From the NCBI GenBank assembly GCA_035222895.1, contig JAVYIG010000319.1, forward strand, positions 541,001 to 605,000: DNA of 64,000 bases. Reading direction: 5' to 3'. Position numbers and translations under genes: made by a program. Within the stretch, counting starts at the first letter, position 1, and every line of letters begins with the position of its first letter. This stretch comes from Strongylocentrotus droebachiensis. Taxonomy: Eukaryota; Echinodermata; Echinoidea; Camarodonta; Strongylocentrotidae. The notes beneath the pieces were generated by a model. It was given only the letters and a program-made list of their open reading frames with translations, was not told the origin of the DNA and did no database searches. This document shows positions 54,001 to 64,000 of the stretch, in pieces.

Positions 54001-57000
54001 AAATAAAATCAAATCAAATCAAATCAAATGCTGTTAAGAAAACAGCCTACTGGCCGTAATGGGAGAGGGATTTTTCATTACCCACCACGCCCAATCTTGT
54101 TCAAAAATGTATTTGACAATTTGACCTCATAATAATGTGAGATTAATTATCAAGGTCAGTTTATATAAGGGGATGGTTCATTTTGTCCTGCAAAAGACAA
54201 TTATTGAAATTAAGTACTAATCATTAATCATAATTTGATTAATTATTCAGTTAATGGGATGTTCTGTTAACAACTAAATTATTCATACCCTTGACGAGAT
54301 TTGTATTTGCTGAAGTATGTGAACAATAATGATTTGTCCCGAATTATGCTTCTGGAGAATTTGACGAATTAAAGCTTATACATCTAAACGTGTTTGACAA
54401 AGGCCCTAATTCAACCAGTCCAACTTTTATTCCAGAGTTACGAAGAAAAAAACACCATTAAATTTATAAGGGGTATGAATAATTTAGTTTTGAACTGTAT
54501 AATATTCTCGTGCTAGATGAAAGGATAATCCCCCATTATTTCTTACCCACAGCATCTCTTCTTTCTCTTTTCTTTCTTTCTTTTCTCCCTCTCTGGATCT
54601 TTTATAGAGTGGTCAATCCATTCCACTTGCTGCATAGGAATGAATGAATGAAGGAATGAACAAATTGATAAATGAATAATAATAATAATAATAGACATGA
54701 TATGTCTTGTTTGCCCAAGGTATTTTCAATTACCTATCCGTTTCTGCTTAATAAATGTGTTAATATATTTCATGAGTTTTGTCTGGGGCTGTCGTATTAT
54801 CAAGCAATTTGCTTACAATGACAGTCCTTCTTCCGCAAATAATTTTATAATGTTTTATAATGTTTGAGGAAATTTAGTATTTATTACAGTTTATCATTTC
54901 GTTTTGAAAATAACAATGTATTTGCTTATTTATGATTCATTGTCAGAAAAATACTTACTGTACTTTAAATTATTATTGTTATCAAAAAACTGTATGCTTA
55001 CATGAATGCAGAAGAAAATGAAATAAAATATAATCAAATCATCAGTATTAATACTGTTTTCCCTGAGGGCCCTGCAATCATATTATTACCCCAGCTTAAG
55101 CCGAGCTGCCATGAAAAGGCGCTCAAGAATTCGAGGAATTTCTTCCTACCGGGTACCCATTTACCTCACCTGGGTGAAGTGTAGCAGATAACAATCTTGC
55201 CAAAAGACATCATACATGAATAAATAAATAGATTTTGAATAAATAGATATGTCAATAAAAGAGAACACCAATAGTCTAAGAAATAATTGAATATAGATGA
55301 ATAGAAATTACACAAACGAGTAAGTAAATAAATGAAATACAATAAAATAAATGAATGATTAACTAAATGAATATCTAAACAAAGCGAAAAATGAATAAAT
55401 ACGTAAATAACTAGACATATAATGGATGGATGCGAAGAGATAAAAACAGAGATAAATTAATTGGATAACTGATGCATAATTACAGAAATCAATAAATTCT
55501 CTAATATTATTCTACTATCATTTAAAAAAAAAAATCATTTATCATTTAATGTTAATTTAAAAAAATGAACAAATACGGGAACAACTAAATAAAAAACAAA
55601 TAATATAAATACGTAACTAACTGAATAAAATTATCACAATAACAAATCAAAAGAGTTACAATACCTGCAACCCTACGAGACACATGACCAGCAATCCGCA
55701 GCCTAATCCCGCCAGTATCAACCAAATGAAGTCGGTCGGCATCCCCGTCTTTGTCTTCGTTGGCTTCACCGCTGGGTGAGGTTTATTATGTAAAGGTGTC
55801 TCCCAGTCGTGTGGCGAGTGCTCGGATAATGTCTTGGAGAAGGAGAAGGAGGAGGGGGAGGAGGAGGAGGAAGAAGAGGAGGAAGTGTAGGAGGAGGAGG
55901 AGGAGGAGGAGGAGGAGGAGGAGGAGGAGGAGAAGGAGGAGGAGGAGGAGGAGGAGGAGGAGGAGGAGGAGAAGATGAGAAGATGAAGACAGTAGAAGTA
56001 GAAGAAGAAGGAGGAGGAGAAGAAGAATAAGTTGATTAAGTAAAAGAAGAAGAGAAGAAGGAAGAGGAGGAATAGAAGGAGAAGAAAGAACAAAATCATG
56101 AAATGCATTAATGTATTAATAAATAATTAGGCCTAATATTTACGAGAAAGAGTAAGACAAAAGAGAGAGAGAGAGGGGGAGGAAGAGAGAAGTAGAGAGA
56201 AGGGGAAGAATTTGACCACGATTTGGAAAACTGGTATATACGACTGGTGAATTAAATTGATTTGTTCTTGATTGTGACTATGTGTACCTCAATTTTATGT
56301 TCTGCAATGCCTACATAATACCATTCTTCGAAAAACATATTAGGGACTTTTAGATTTGCACGTCGACAGCTTCGACTGCAACGCGTGACGTCATTTTAAG
56401 GCACTGCGCATGCGTTACGTCGTCTCAGCCCGGCCCCCCCCCCCCCCCCCCACTCAGGGGTCGGAATGACCACATGCGTGTTGCCAAAATGTCCGGTAAA
56501 GGGGTACTTTTCGTGCGACAAAGTCCGGCCCGAGAATTGTAAAAAAAGGGGTGTATTTTACTTTTCACCCGGAGATTTCTTTAAAAAGGGGGTGTTTTCC
56601 TTTTTTTCTCTCATCTCTTTGGACTCCTGAGAAGTTATTCCGAATTTAGGGGGGTACATTGAGCATTTTTCCTGATTTAGGGGGGTCTCCAAGGCAGGAA
56701 AAGCCCGCGAAAAGCCCGCGAAAGGGGGGTTCGGAAATGTTGGCAGTCCTCAGATAGGGGGTGCTTTCAAAAAGAGGGAACGAGCATATGCGTACCCTAA
56801 ATAACACTGAGTGGGGGGGGGGGGGCCGGGCGTCTCAGTCGGCGATCGAGAATGCATCAACCTTGATTTTCCTAAATCTAGTACATACGTACAGACATAT
56901 TGATATTGATATAGCGTCTTTACATGCTCAAGGTACTAGTATGCCGCGTGCGCATAAAATATACAGTTCCTCAGGTAGACAAAGGAACATCCCTTCCTTG

Positions 57001-60000
57001 CTATTATGTAAGAATGTGTAGAACAGGTGTCACATGCATATTCACCTGTTCTACACATTTTTACATAATAGCAGTGAAGGGATGTTCTTTTGTTGAGGGT
57101 TGAATGAGGAACTGTATATATTTTGTCCTCTTTCTTTGTCCGTGATGTATATAGTGTTACTTCCTGCATGCATGTATATCTTCGAGTGCAATCTAAAAGA
57201 TTTCTAATTGTAGTCAACATGGGCAGTTAAGTACGTTGACACGCATGATCAGTCGGCGTGTTGTGTTCTCGTCCACTCAATCTAAAAGTCCCTATTAATA
57301 TGTGAAGCTGCCACATGACATAACTATTTTTTTTTAAACTCTAGAATTTTTGAAAGCTTTCTGGGAACTGGGCTATGAATTCCTTAGGCCAACTACATAT
57401 ACCAAGATGTATAAACATAATTTAAGGACGTCAATAATCACAGTTTTAATAATATAGATCGTAAATACCCACCGCGAATGCAAAATCAACTTACCATGTT
57501 TTCGCCCGTTCCATCAACGCCGCTTTGGAATACAAAATATCAATAAGAATACAGGTTATTCAAAGTCTTCAATTATTTAACTGGGGAAATTTACAATTAT
57601 CTTTGGCATTCCGCCGGATTAATCTTACAACTTTGTTAAAGATACCGCGTCATTATTATGAAAAATAATTTCGAATAAAAGGAGGCAATACTTTATTTTT
57701 AAACAGAATCGACTGCATATACGTAAGTACATCTCTCAAAAGTGAATTATTCTTTTTCATATATTTTGTTACCCTTTGAAAAAAAAAAAAAAAATTATAT
57801 TCACATTTTCATCACTGTGATGGATTTTCTTGTAAAATTCCTTCAAAACAAGTGAAAATCTCAGCGCTTCAAATGTAAGTTAAGTCGCACAAAGTGTGCC
57901 CGATTAGTGCTTTCATGTTGTATACGCTTGTTAAAGAGAATAAATAAATAATTATAATAATAAATCTAGTTCATCGGTCTTCAAAATTACCCGTTCAAGT
58001 CGTAATGAATTTTGATGAAGTCGGTCATTGCATGCTTGAACATATCCTGGAAAGATTTCCGTTTTTCTTCGTCTTCTATCTGCCCGATTTTTTCTTGCGT
58101 ATCATGGTCGTACTTGTATAGCGCCGCCTTGCCTTCGACAGAGTTTAGTTGATACTCGGATCCATCGGGCAAGGTCAGAGTCTCGTTGCCCTTGACAACG
58201 GGAGGTTGTATATCATCCATGGCGATTTCGTGGGTATGGGGGGCACGATGGCGAAGCTCGTCCAGAATGATTCGATGAATATGCGACACTGAAAATAAAG
58301 TGGTAGAATATACGTTTGGGTGAAGAATCCTTAATATCAGACGACAAAGTCTTATACATAAATTAAACGCGATCGCAACTTTCGAAAAAAATAAACTCAT
58401 GGGCAATTTGTGTATGTATAATAGGGGGGGGGGCTTTCGGCGAAAGAAACTATAGAGCCTAAAGCTTATTTACCTTAGCACTTATACTACTCCCTTAAAG
58501 TTTCCACAAACTTTTCCACAACACAAACCAATTGAATCGGGAAAGTTGTCGTGGAAGGGGGGAATGATTTCCTTGAGACTTGTCCCAGTTAAGTAGTTTT
58601 ATGGGATAACAGCTGTACGAAGGTCTTTTTCTTAGAATTATAGTCGACAGTTTCCCAATGTAAGGCGTAGTCCCAGTTTTTACTAGTTTTCCTTGGGCGT
58701 GTGGGTATTTTTCCTGGCCATAGCTGTTGTCCGATGGTAATTGTCAGCGAAAATGTTATCCTAGTATTCAAAATAACACAACAAACAGAAGAAAAAATAT
58801 GGATGGTATGTGCATGTGTGTGTGTGTAATTTTTTTTTTTTGACAGAGTAGTGACGTGTATCAATCAGATATGATGATTTACGTCTGGGGACCGACCGTT
58901 AACCGACCTTCCGAAGGACGCATGAGGGGTATAGATGGGGGCAAGACTTCCTCTTTATTTGGGGGAGACTGAGGAAATATTCAAAGCGCACCGCCCGATA
59001 TAATCTTACCATCGCAATCGACTCTCCACGTTTCGATACAGTTGGTCATCAAATGGTCCTCATCCATGATATCAATATTTCGCGCCTTCAAATTTTTAAT
59101 CGTTTCTAACCATTCACACGTGCAGTCTTTAGTAATTCCGTCAATGAATCTGCCAGAATGAACAACAAACAAAAAAGAAAAGAAGGTTTAATATGAAAAA
59201 AGTAATGATGAAAACTTAACTTCAGGAAAATTTGATTTGAAATTAAACTTACGAGCAGAAGACAAAAGTTCAAAAAATGAATCGACAAGCGTACAAAATT
59301 TGGCGCAGAGTAAACCGTCTTTTAGTTATTTTTTTAAAAATTACAAACATTCTTTCTCATTCAGCTGTATCTTACAAATTCTTATCTTGCAATAATGTCT
59401 ATCATTTTGGCGTACCTGACTTCCATAAAAAAGACGAATTCTTCGACAGGAGCTAAATAGATTTCATTGAATACCAAGTAAATGCTGTACTATAATACTG
59501 GCAGAATGCCATGTCGGAGAAATCTCTGACATGCCAGATGCACACGAGGCGTCAATTCCATTGTGCCGTTAAAGAAATTACAAGGAAGAAATCGTGCAGG
59601 ACATTTTCTGACGGAGTCTCTTGTTATAGACACAACTACTTGACACAGGGGTGCGATGGCCTCGCGCAAGGTTTCGATTTCGCCATGCGTCAATGGCACA
59701 CAAGCGGAAACAATTCACTAAATCGTCATAAGCAAAATACATTAAGTGCATATAATGAGCAAAGAACATTATAGTTTGACTCCTCATATAATTCTCTGTT
59801 TTGTCGACTGTCTGCTGTAACCAGAACACTCTTAAATTGACGTAATCGGTTGGAGCAGTGGATTGACGCATCTCGTGCAATTAACGGATATAATACGTAC
59901 ACCATTTGCAGGCTGGACAAGTGCTCAAGAATCGTCATCACTTCATGGGCTTCACGTGGCATGGAGTGTGCAAGCGACCTGTGGATGATGAGCAAACACA

Positions 60001-62707
60001 AAACAAAAGCCACGTTAAGACAAAATTTCTTTACATTTGAGAGGAACCTATTATTTGTAATGATAAGCACGAATACCTATGCCCGTTTCATACTACACTG
60101 TCAATCATACATTTGGAATATTTTTGTTTTACCCCAATTTATGGAATTATTTTAAAAATAATTTAAAAATAATAGATCTAGATAATAGTATACATTCTCA
60201 GATTTTATTGAATAATAATTTGACAATGTGTGCTTTTACCCCAATTTATGGAATTATTTTAAAAATAATTTAAAAATAATAGATCTAGATAATAGTATAT
60301 TATTCTCAGATTTAATTGAATAATAATTTGACAATGTGTGCTTTGCGTGACTGCTAAAGCATGTGTATGCTGCTATGCTTATCAAATATAGGGGACCTAC
60401 GCCCTTAAGGCATAAATGACAGTAATGAGGATTAATGCCCCACAAAAGGGCACTAATATAGCACATCGACACGGTTTTGATCCTGGGTCCTCACAGTTAC
60501 GAGACCATTGCTTTGTCACTGAACCATGACTGTACGCAGCGGGGGCTAGGGTAGGGGGCAGTTTCCATAAATAAAAAAACACAAAGAAAATGCGATAAAT
60601 TTTCAATAATTTATTGCATTTTACCCCGGTTCCCAACATAAAAAAATCCTCTGTGTGCCCATTCCTTGAGCCATAATGCATGGCCGTCCAGAGGATTTTG
60701 TACGTTATATAATTTATATAACAAACCCAGTTACCGTCAGAATATTAACTAACCCTTGATGAAGTACATGTATTTGCAGCAGCATTGATGTGAACATTCT
60801 AGCATGTACAATCTTAACAACCCAAGTTCTGATTAGTACTATGATAAACAAAATCGAAACTTCTTTTACAGCTTGTTTTATGAGAAAAATGTACATCGTC
60901 TCAGAATCGTATGAAGTCCCAGACAAATCGTGCGATTGTCTACGATTTGAAGCCGATTCAACTTTTATTCTGACTAGATGTGCTCTAAATTTGTGTTGTT
61001 ATTGTTAATCTTATCCTTGTATGAACTGAAATCAGGAAAATGATGTGTGTTTGGATTTCTATATCTAATATAATTTCTTCGAAAATCAGAACGCAGTGGG
61101 ATCACAGTGTGCGATGGGCTTAAAATGTTTCACTTACAGCGTGTTGAGCAATCGACAGTGAGTAAAGGATTCGCCATTCAGTTGAGTTAGCGGGTTATCA
61201 TGAAGATACCTGTAAACAAATAAAATTTAAATGTTAATTATCGCTATTTTTTTGTAATAACAGAAAAAAGAGTGGTTAGATTACAAGATTATAAAAGGCA
61301 ATCAATAAACTTTCATAACAACGTTCTAGTTTGTCCCTTATCCGCTGATCTTATGATTAGGTTATAATTGTTATCCGTCGATGCCATTTCTGTTTCAAAG
61401 ATGAATATGAACAAAATTATTAGTATTGACAAAAATGGAAAAAGAAAACGAATAAAAAAAAAGACATTGTAGAATCATTAATGTTGCAGTTTACCTAATG
61501 TAAGCAATTGTACATGGCTAACACATCCAACCCTTATGACCTCAAATCTATGTTATGGGGATCATGGCTCCTTGCCTCCTAAGAAGCAACATTGTCAACT
61601 GTATGTCAATTGTAACTTAAAATTAATACTCGAAATTTAATCATACTTACAGTTGTTTTAGACTGGGAATGGCCTGAAATGAATGTGGCTCGAGAGATGT
61701 GATGTCATTATGAGAGAGATCACTAATAAAAGGAAAGAAAACAAATCGATAGTAAGCATTTCACTTCAGTACTGATGAGACGGAGGAGGAGGAGGAGGAG
61801 GAGCGGAGGAGGAGAAGGAGAGTAGGAAGAGTAAAGTCAGGAGGAGAGGAAAATGAGGGGAAGGAAGAGGAAGCAGAGGAAGAGGAGGAGGGAGTGGAAT
61901 AAGAGGAGGAGGAGAAGAAGAGGAGGAGGGAGAGGATTATGAGGAAGAGGAGGAGAGAGACATAGAGAGAGGGAGAGAGAGAGAGAGAGAGAGGGCCACG
62001 GTAAGAGAGAGAGAGAGAGAGAGGGGGAGGGGGAAAGAAGAAATAAACAGAGAGGAAACGATAGAAAGAGTTGAATTACAGATAATGACTAAATACTTGC
62101 ACTGTGTATTTATTGGAATCCATTGTGAATTTTCAATTGATTTTACGCATACACCTTTTTTCGCGTTTTATTTTTTGATTATTAATATTTTTTGTTCTTG
62201 AAATTATTGCTAGATAAAGTAATCGCTGTTAAATTGCATGTTTGAGGGGAAATAAACTTGACGTACCAATAAAGTCTTTTTATAATCTCATGAAATCGTT
62301 CGGTGGTATTATCTTTATGATCTTATACCCTTTTACTGTCTTTATACCGTCTTTCGGATAGTGACGTTACAGGTCCCCAGGCGTATCTGATCGATATCTG
62401 ATCGACAAACCCAGTTACACACATTTTAAACGTTTTAAAAATGCTAGGAAGTAAAATTTGATATACGTACATGATGTGTAGATTGTGCAAATGGGGGTCA
62501 GAAGAAAACACGTCAGCTGTTATTGTCTCCAATTTGTTGTAAGATAAGTCTCTGCAGAAAAATAAAAAAGATTGGGCTCTATAGGTAATTTTATGCCTGT
62601 CTTTTCCCCCTCTTTTTTCCTTATCATCAACGTTATCATCAACAACATCATCATCACCATCATCAGCAGCAGCAGCATCATCAACAATGTTAGCATCACC
62701 ATTACCG

Positions 62708-62738
<31 letters not shown>

Positions 62739-63002
62739 CGTCGTCACCATCATCATTATCATCTTCATCTCCTAAACCTCCTCTTTCTCTCTCATCTTCT
62801 CCTTTCTTATCTCTCTGGATCTCCATCTCGACAGTTGTTTACAAAAAAAGACACAGAATAAACGATACATTATTAGATATAATATCGAATTTCATAAATA
62901 AAATAAGAACAGAATAGTAATGTTTCTTACATAGTCTGTAATGATGTAGCACCGTTGAATGCATGTGAGCCTACTTCGGACACTTGATTATGTGAAAGCC
63001 AC
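51039..63002 (-). CDS. Leucine-rich-repeat transmembrane protein (5' part outside window)
   Basis: Minus-strand exons: 63002-62931, 62551-62471, 61722-61651, 61209-61138, 59978-59901, 59149-59010, 58288-57991, 57522-57495, 55832-55660, 52286-52148, 51395-51039. All phases agree (502 complete codons before the stop). The first five are LRR exons, mostly 72 bp with phase-2 borders (WLSHNQVSEVG; DLSYNKLETIT; DLSHNDITSLE; YLHDNPLTQLN). Next come a Cys-rich LRR C-terminal cap (DCTCEWLETI ... NCIETWRVDCD), a spacer, a 28-nt microexon adding GVDGTGENM, and one membrane helix (FIWLILAGLGCGLLVMCLVG). The basic cytoplasmic start RTITEKLSVRKKFVKG and a Pro-rich, acidic tail (SDDDDDHDDEETDLFRR) finish it. 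No TIR, kinase or Ig domain is seen. It is likely a type I surface receptor or adhesion protein; family unassigned. The 55660 donor (GTATT/GTAACT) and the 57991 donor (GG/GTAATT) are weaker than the rest. Confidence 0.82.
51561..51711. mobile_element. Short palindromic MITE
   Basis: TGGGCCCTGTTTCATAAAAC is mirrored by GTTTTATGAAACAGGGGCCA. Inner arms contain TTGTTATCAAGAACAA-like sequence. Confidence 0.8.
52846..54028 (+). pseudogene. 3' fragment of a non-LTR retrotransposon
   Basis: An open frame (52846-53532) encodes only the region after the RT active site: FVGIKIDKHLTWKPHIQMVN, LYKTFIQPHISYGIEVWG, GTRLWNELPDEIKN. This order is typical of non-LTR ORF2 C-termini. The 3' UTR ends in tandem AAATC (about 54007-54028). 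It is a different lineage from the 3242-5143 copy, judging by its tail and sequence. It lies in an intron of the LRR gene, in the opposite direction. Confidence 0.8.
55060..55205 (-). mobile_element. SINE-like retroelement, reverse copy
   Basis: ATTATTACCCCAGCTTAAGC, GAATTTCTTCCTACCGGGTA and CATTTACCTCACCTGGGT are the reverse of the copy at 39884-40144. Confidence 0.65.
55210..55640. repeat. AT-rich AATAAATG low-complexity stretch
   Basis: Diverged AATAAATG/AATGAATA phrases fill this stretch of the LRR-gene intron. No gene seen. Confidence 0.55.
55834..56100. repeat. (GGA)n/(TCC)n tract upstream of the transmembrane exon
   Basis: About 260 bp of almost pure purine on the plus strand, mostly GGAGGA. 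On the coding (minus) strand it is a long pyrimidine run ending directly in the CTTCTCCAAG acceptor of the transmembrane exon. Confidence 0.9.
56341..57293. mobile_element. TA-flanked element carrying two other elements
   Basis: TAGGGACTTTTAGATT is mirrored by AATCTAAAAGTCCCTA. Inside lie the poly-C/poly-G element (56434-56825) and a palindromic relative of the 32817-34337 element (about 56955-57150). The left arm resembles the MITE at 5711-5856. Confidence 0.75.
56434..56825. mobile_element. Element with poly-C and poly-G termini, copy 2
   Basis: Same structure as 48620-49032: C run, ACTCAGG, shared interior, ACACTGAGTGGGG plus G run. Confidence 0.75.
57495..57522 (-). CDS. 28-nt microexon of the LRR gene
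   Basis: Acceptor CCAAAG and donor ATG/GTAAGT enclose 28 nt encoding GVDGTGENM. It turns a phase-2 donor (57991) into the phase-0 acceptor at 55832, which no direct join can do. It completes an ENMT N-glycosylation sequon with the next exon. If the exon at 58288-57991 is not spliced, translation stops at TAA right at that donor. Confidence 0.65.
58806..58925 (-). repeat. SINE-like repeat, copy 2 of 3
   Basis: Reverse copy: TACACGT... after ATATCTGATTGATACACG, TCTGGGGACCGACCGTTAAC and CTTCCGAAGGACG match the 47215 copy. Confidence 0.55.
60115..60690. mobile_element. Palindromic MITE family member 3
   Basis: It shares blocks with 7275-8207 (AGCACATCGACACGGTTTTG; TGACTGCTAAAGCATGTG). A 114-bp segment starting TTTTACCCCAATTTATGG is tandemly duplicated at 60126 and 60234. 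Confidence 0.7.
61775..62045. repeat. Purine-rich low-complexity tract in an LRR-gene intron
   Basis: GGAGGA, GAGGAA and GAGAGA runs, between the LRR exons ending at 62471 and starting at 61722. Confidence 0.85.
62335..62440 (+). repeat. SINE-like repeat, copy 3 of 3
   Basis: CGTCTTTCGGATAGTGACGT, TCCCCAGGCGTAT and AAACCCAGTTACACAC match the 47215 copy. Confidence 0.55.
62615..62775. repeat. (ATC)n microsatellite
   Basis: ATCATCATC with variants. Long Met/Ile and Asp-rich ORFs across it are artefacts. Confidence 0.85.
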
Positions 63003-63369
63003 CTGCAGTTAACAATGAAAGAACAATAAGTTGGAATAAAAAAAATAATGTAATGAAAAATTAATAACCCGAATGAGTACTATGACTTTCACTGTCCAAT
63101 AAATGAGCATGAAACATAAATTTCCACAAGAAATATTTAAATATCAAATTAAATCAAAAATACCCTTTCAAAAGGAATTCTTACTGATGCTCCAGGGCAA
63201 TATAAAAATGTAAAGCTGTCATAAACTGTCGTTTAGGAAAGATGCTCATGTGTACACCTAGACATACTTTTAAATCAACTTGTGTTGCAGGTTTATGATA
63301 ATTCATTTGGACACTTTTGCCGACTACCCCCAGTTCCCCAACTCTCCTATTTTTTTATTCTCTACATCT

Positions 63370-63505
63370 CTTTCTCTCTTTATCTCATCCTTCCATCCTC
63401 TCTCGCTTTCTCTCTCTCTGTCCCTCTCTCTCTGTTTCTCTCTCTGTCTCTCTCTCTCTCCCTCTCTCTATCTCCCTCTATGTATATATATATCTCTCTC
63501 TCAGG
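63370..63505. repeat. (TC)n microsatellite
   Basis: CTCTCTCT runs with a short TATATATA stretch, ending at CAGGGGCGGCGATTTC. Confidence 0.85.
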
Positions 63506-64000
63506 GGCGGCGATTTCTTTTCATGACCGGGGGGGGGGGGGGGGGACGAAATGCGAGGAACGAGGGAGGAGTGACGTAATGAGCCAAACCGTTTTTTTGG
63601 GGGGAGGGAAGAAAAAAATCCGCATCATCATCGCTCTTACATGTTACATGCAGGCCCCGCGGAACTGTTTTTCAAAGTTGGAGGGGGGGGGGGGGGGATA
63701 AAGTATTTGCGATCAGATAGAGCAAAGCAATTAAGTTGGGTGTAACTTTGGCGTGGGGTCCAGGGGGCAACGCCCCGGCGGGGGTCAAGGGGCGGAGCCC
63801 CATGAAGATCAGAGTTTTTAGGCATTTAATAAGGGTCAGATGAGCATATTTTGATACCTTATTTGTGACACTTGCATGCAGGTCACTAATCGTACTGGGG
63901 TCCAGGGGGCGAAGCCCCCAGAAGCTCAGCGGTTTTAGACATTTAATTACGATCAGATGAGCATCCAGGGGCCGCCTTATAGGGCCCTTGGTGGGGTTTA
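63502..64000. mobile_element. hAT-like element remnant, GC-rich, runs to window end
   Basis: It begins CAGGGGCGGCGATTTC after the (TC)n run. It contains repeated GGGGTCCAGGGGGCAACGCC / GGGTCCAGGGGGCGAAGCCC blocks about 140 bp apart, and poly-G runs. The right end is not clear. Confidence 0.45.

Noticed and set aside
58589..58864. 91-codon minus-strand ORF beside LRR exons
   Set aside because: It is not in phase with the flanking exons, lacks splice sites and overlaps a SINE-like repeat.
59490..60070. Several 70-115 codon ORFs on both strands
   Set aside because: Only the 78-bp LRR exon 59978-59901 has matching splice sites and phase.
62323..62826. Asp-rich 167-codon minus-strand ORF
   Set aside because: Most of it is an (ATC)n microsatellite. 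Only the embedded LRR exon 62551-62471 is accepted.

Overview
The window is animal genomic DNA. It has spliced genes with long introns, GT-AG junctions, non-LTR retrotransposon remnants and very many short palindromic transposons (MITEs). The mix of repeats, the AT-rich background and the protein set suggest a marine invertebrate deuterostome, most probably an echinoderm such as a sea urchin. That species call is inference, because no rRNA or mitochondrial marker is present. All exon models below were built by hand from the sequence by matching splice sites and reading phases.

Layout. (1) 368-5488, plus strand: a small secreted-protein gene with three phase-0 exons. Its C-terminal part resembles a neurotrophin/Spaetzle-type cystine-knot ligand. 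Its second intron is filled by a 2.9 kb hAT-like element that carries a 5'-truncated L2/CR1-type retrotransposon. (2) 5500-10600: intergenic DNA rich in palindromic MITEs. (3) 10652-24338, plus strand: a complete ten-exon gene for a 739-residue patatin-like phospholipase. It has an N-myristoylation signal, a GGGNKG oxyanion motif, a Ser165/Asp306 catalytic dyad, two EF-hand loops and a Ser-Pro-rich tail. (4) 28037-47869, minus strand, convergent with the previous gene: a complete ten-exon gene for a 637-residue ER protein disulfide isomerase of the PDIA4/ERp72 type, with three CGHC sites and a C-terminal RDEL. Its introns hold nested transposons, including a 4.9 kb element with clustered 15-bp subterminal repeats. 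(5) 51039-63002, minus strand: the 3' eleven exons of a leucine-rich-repeat transmembrane protein whose 5' end lies beyond the window. It includes a 28-nt microexon, a transmembrane exon preceded by a (GGA)n/(TCC)n tract, and an acidic cytoplasmic tail.

The genes do not form an operon or an obvious pathway. Two or three enter the secretory route (ligand, LRR receptor-like protein, ER oxidoreductase) and one is a probably membrane-anchored, calcium-sensitive lipase. Much of the rest is mobile DNA. Several insertions can be dated relative to each other because intact target-site duplications lie inside other elements.
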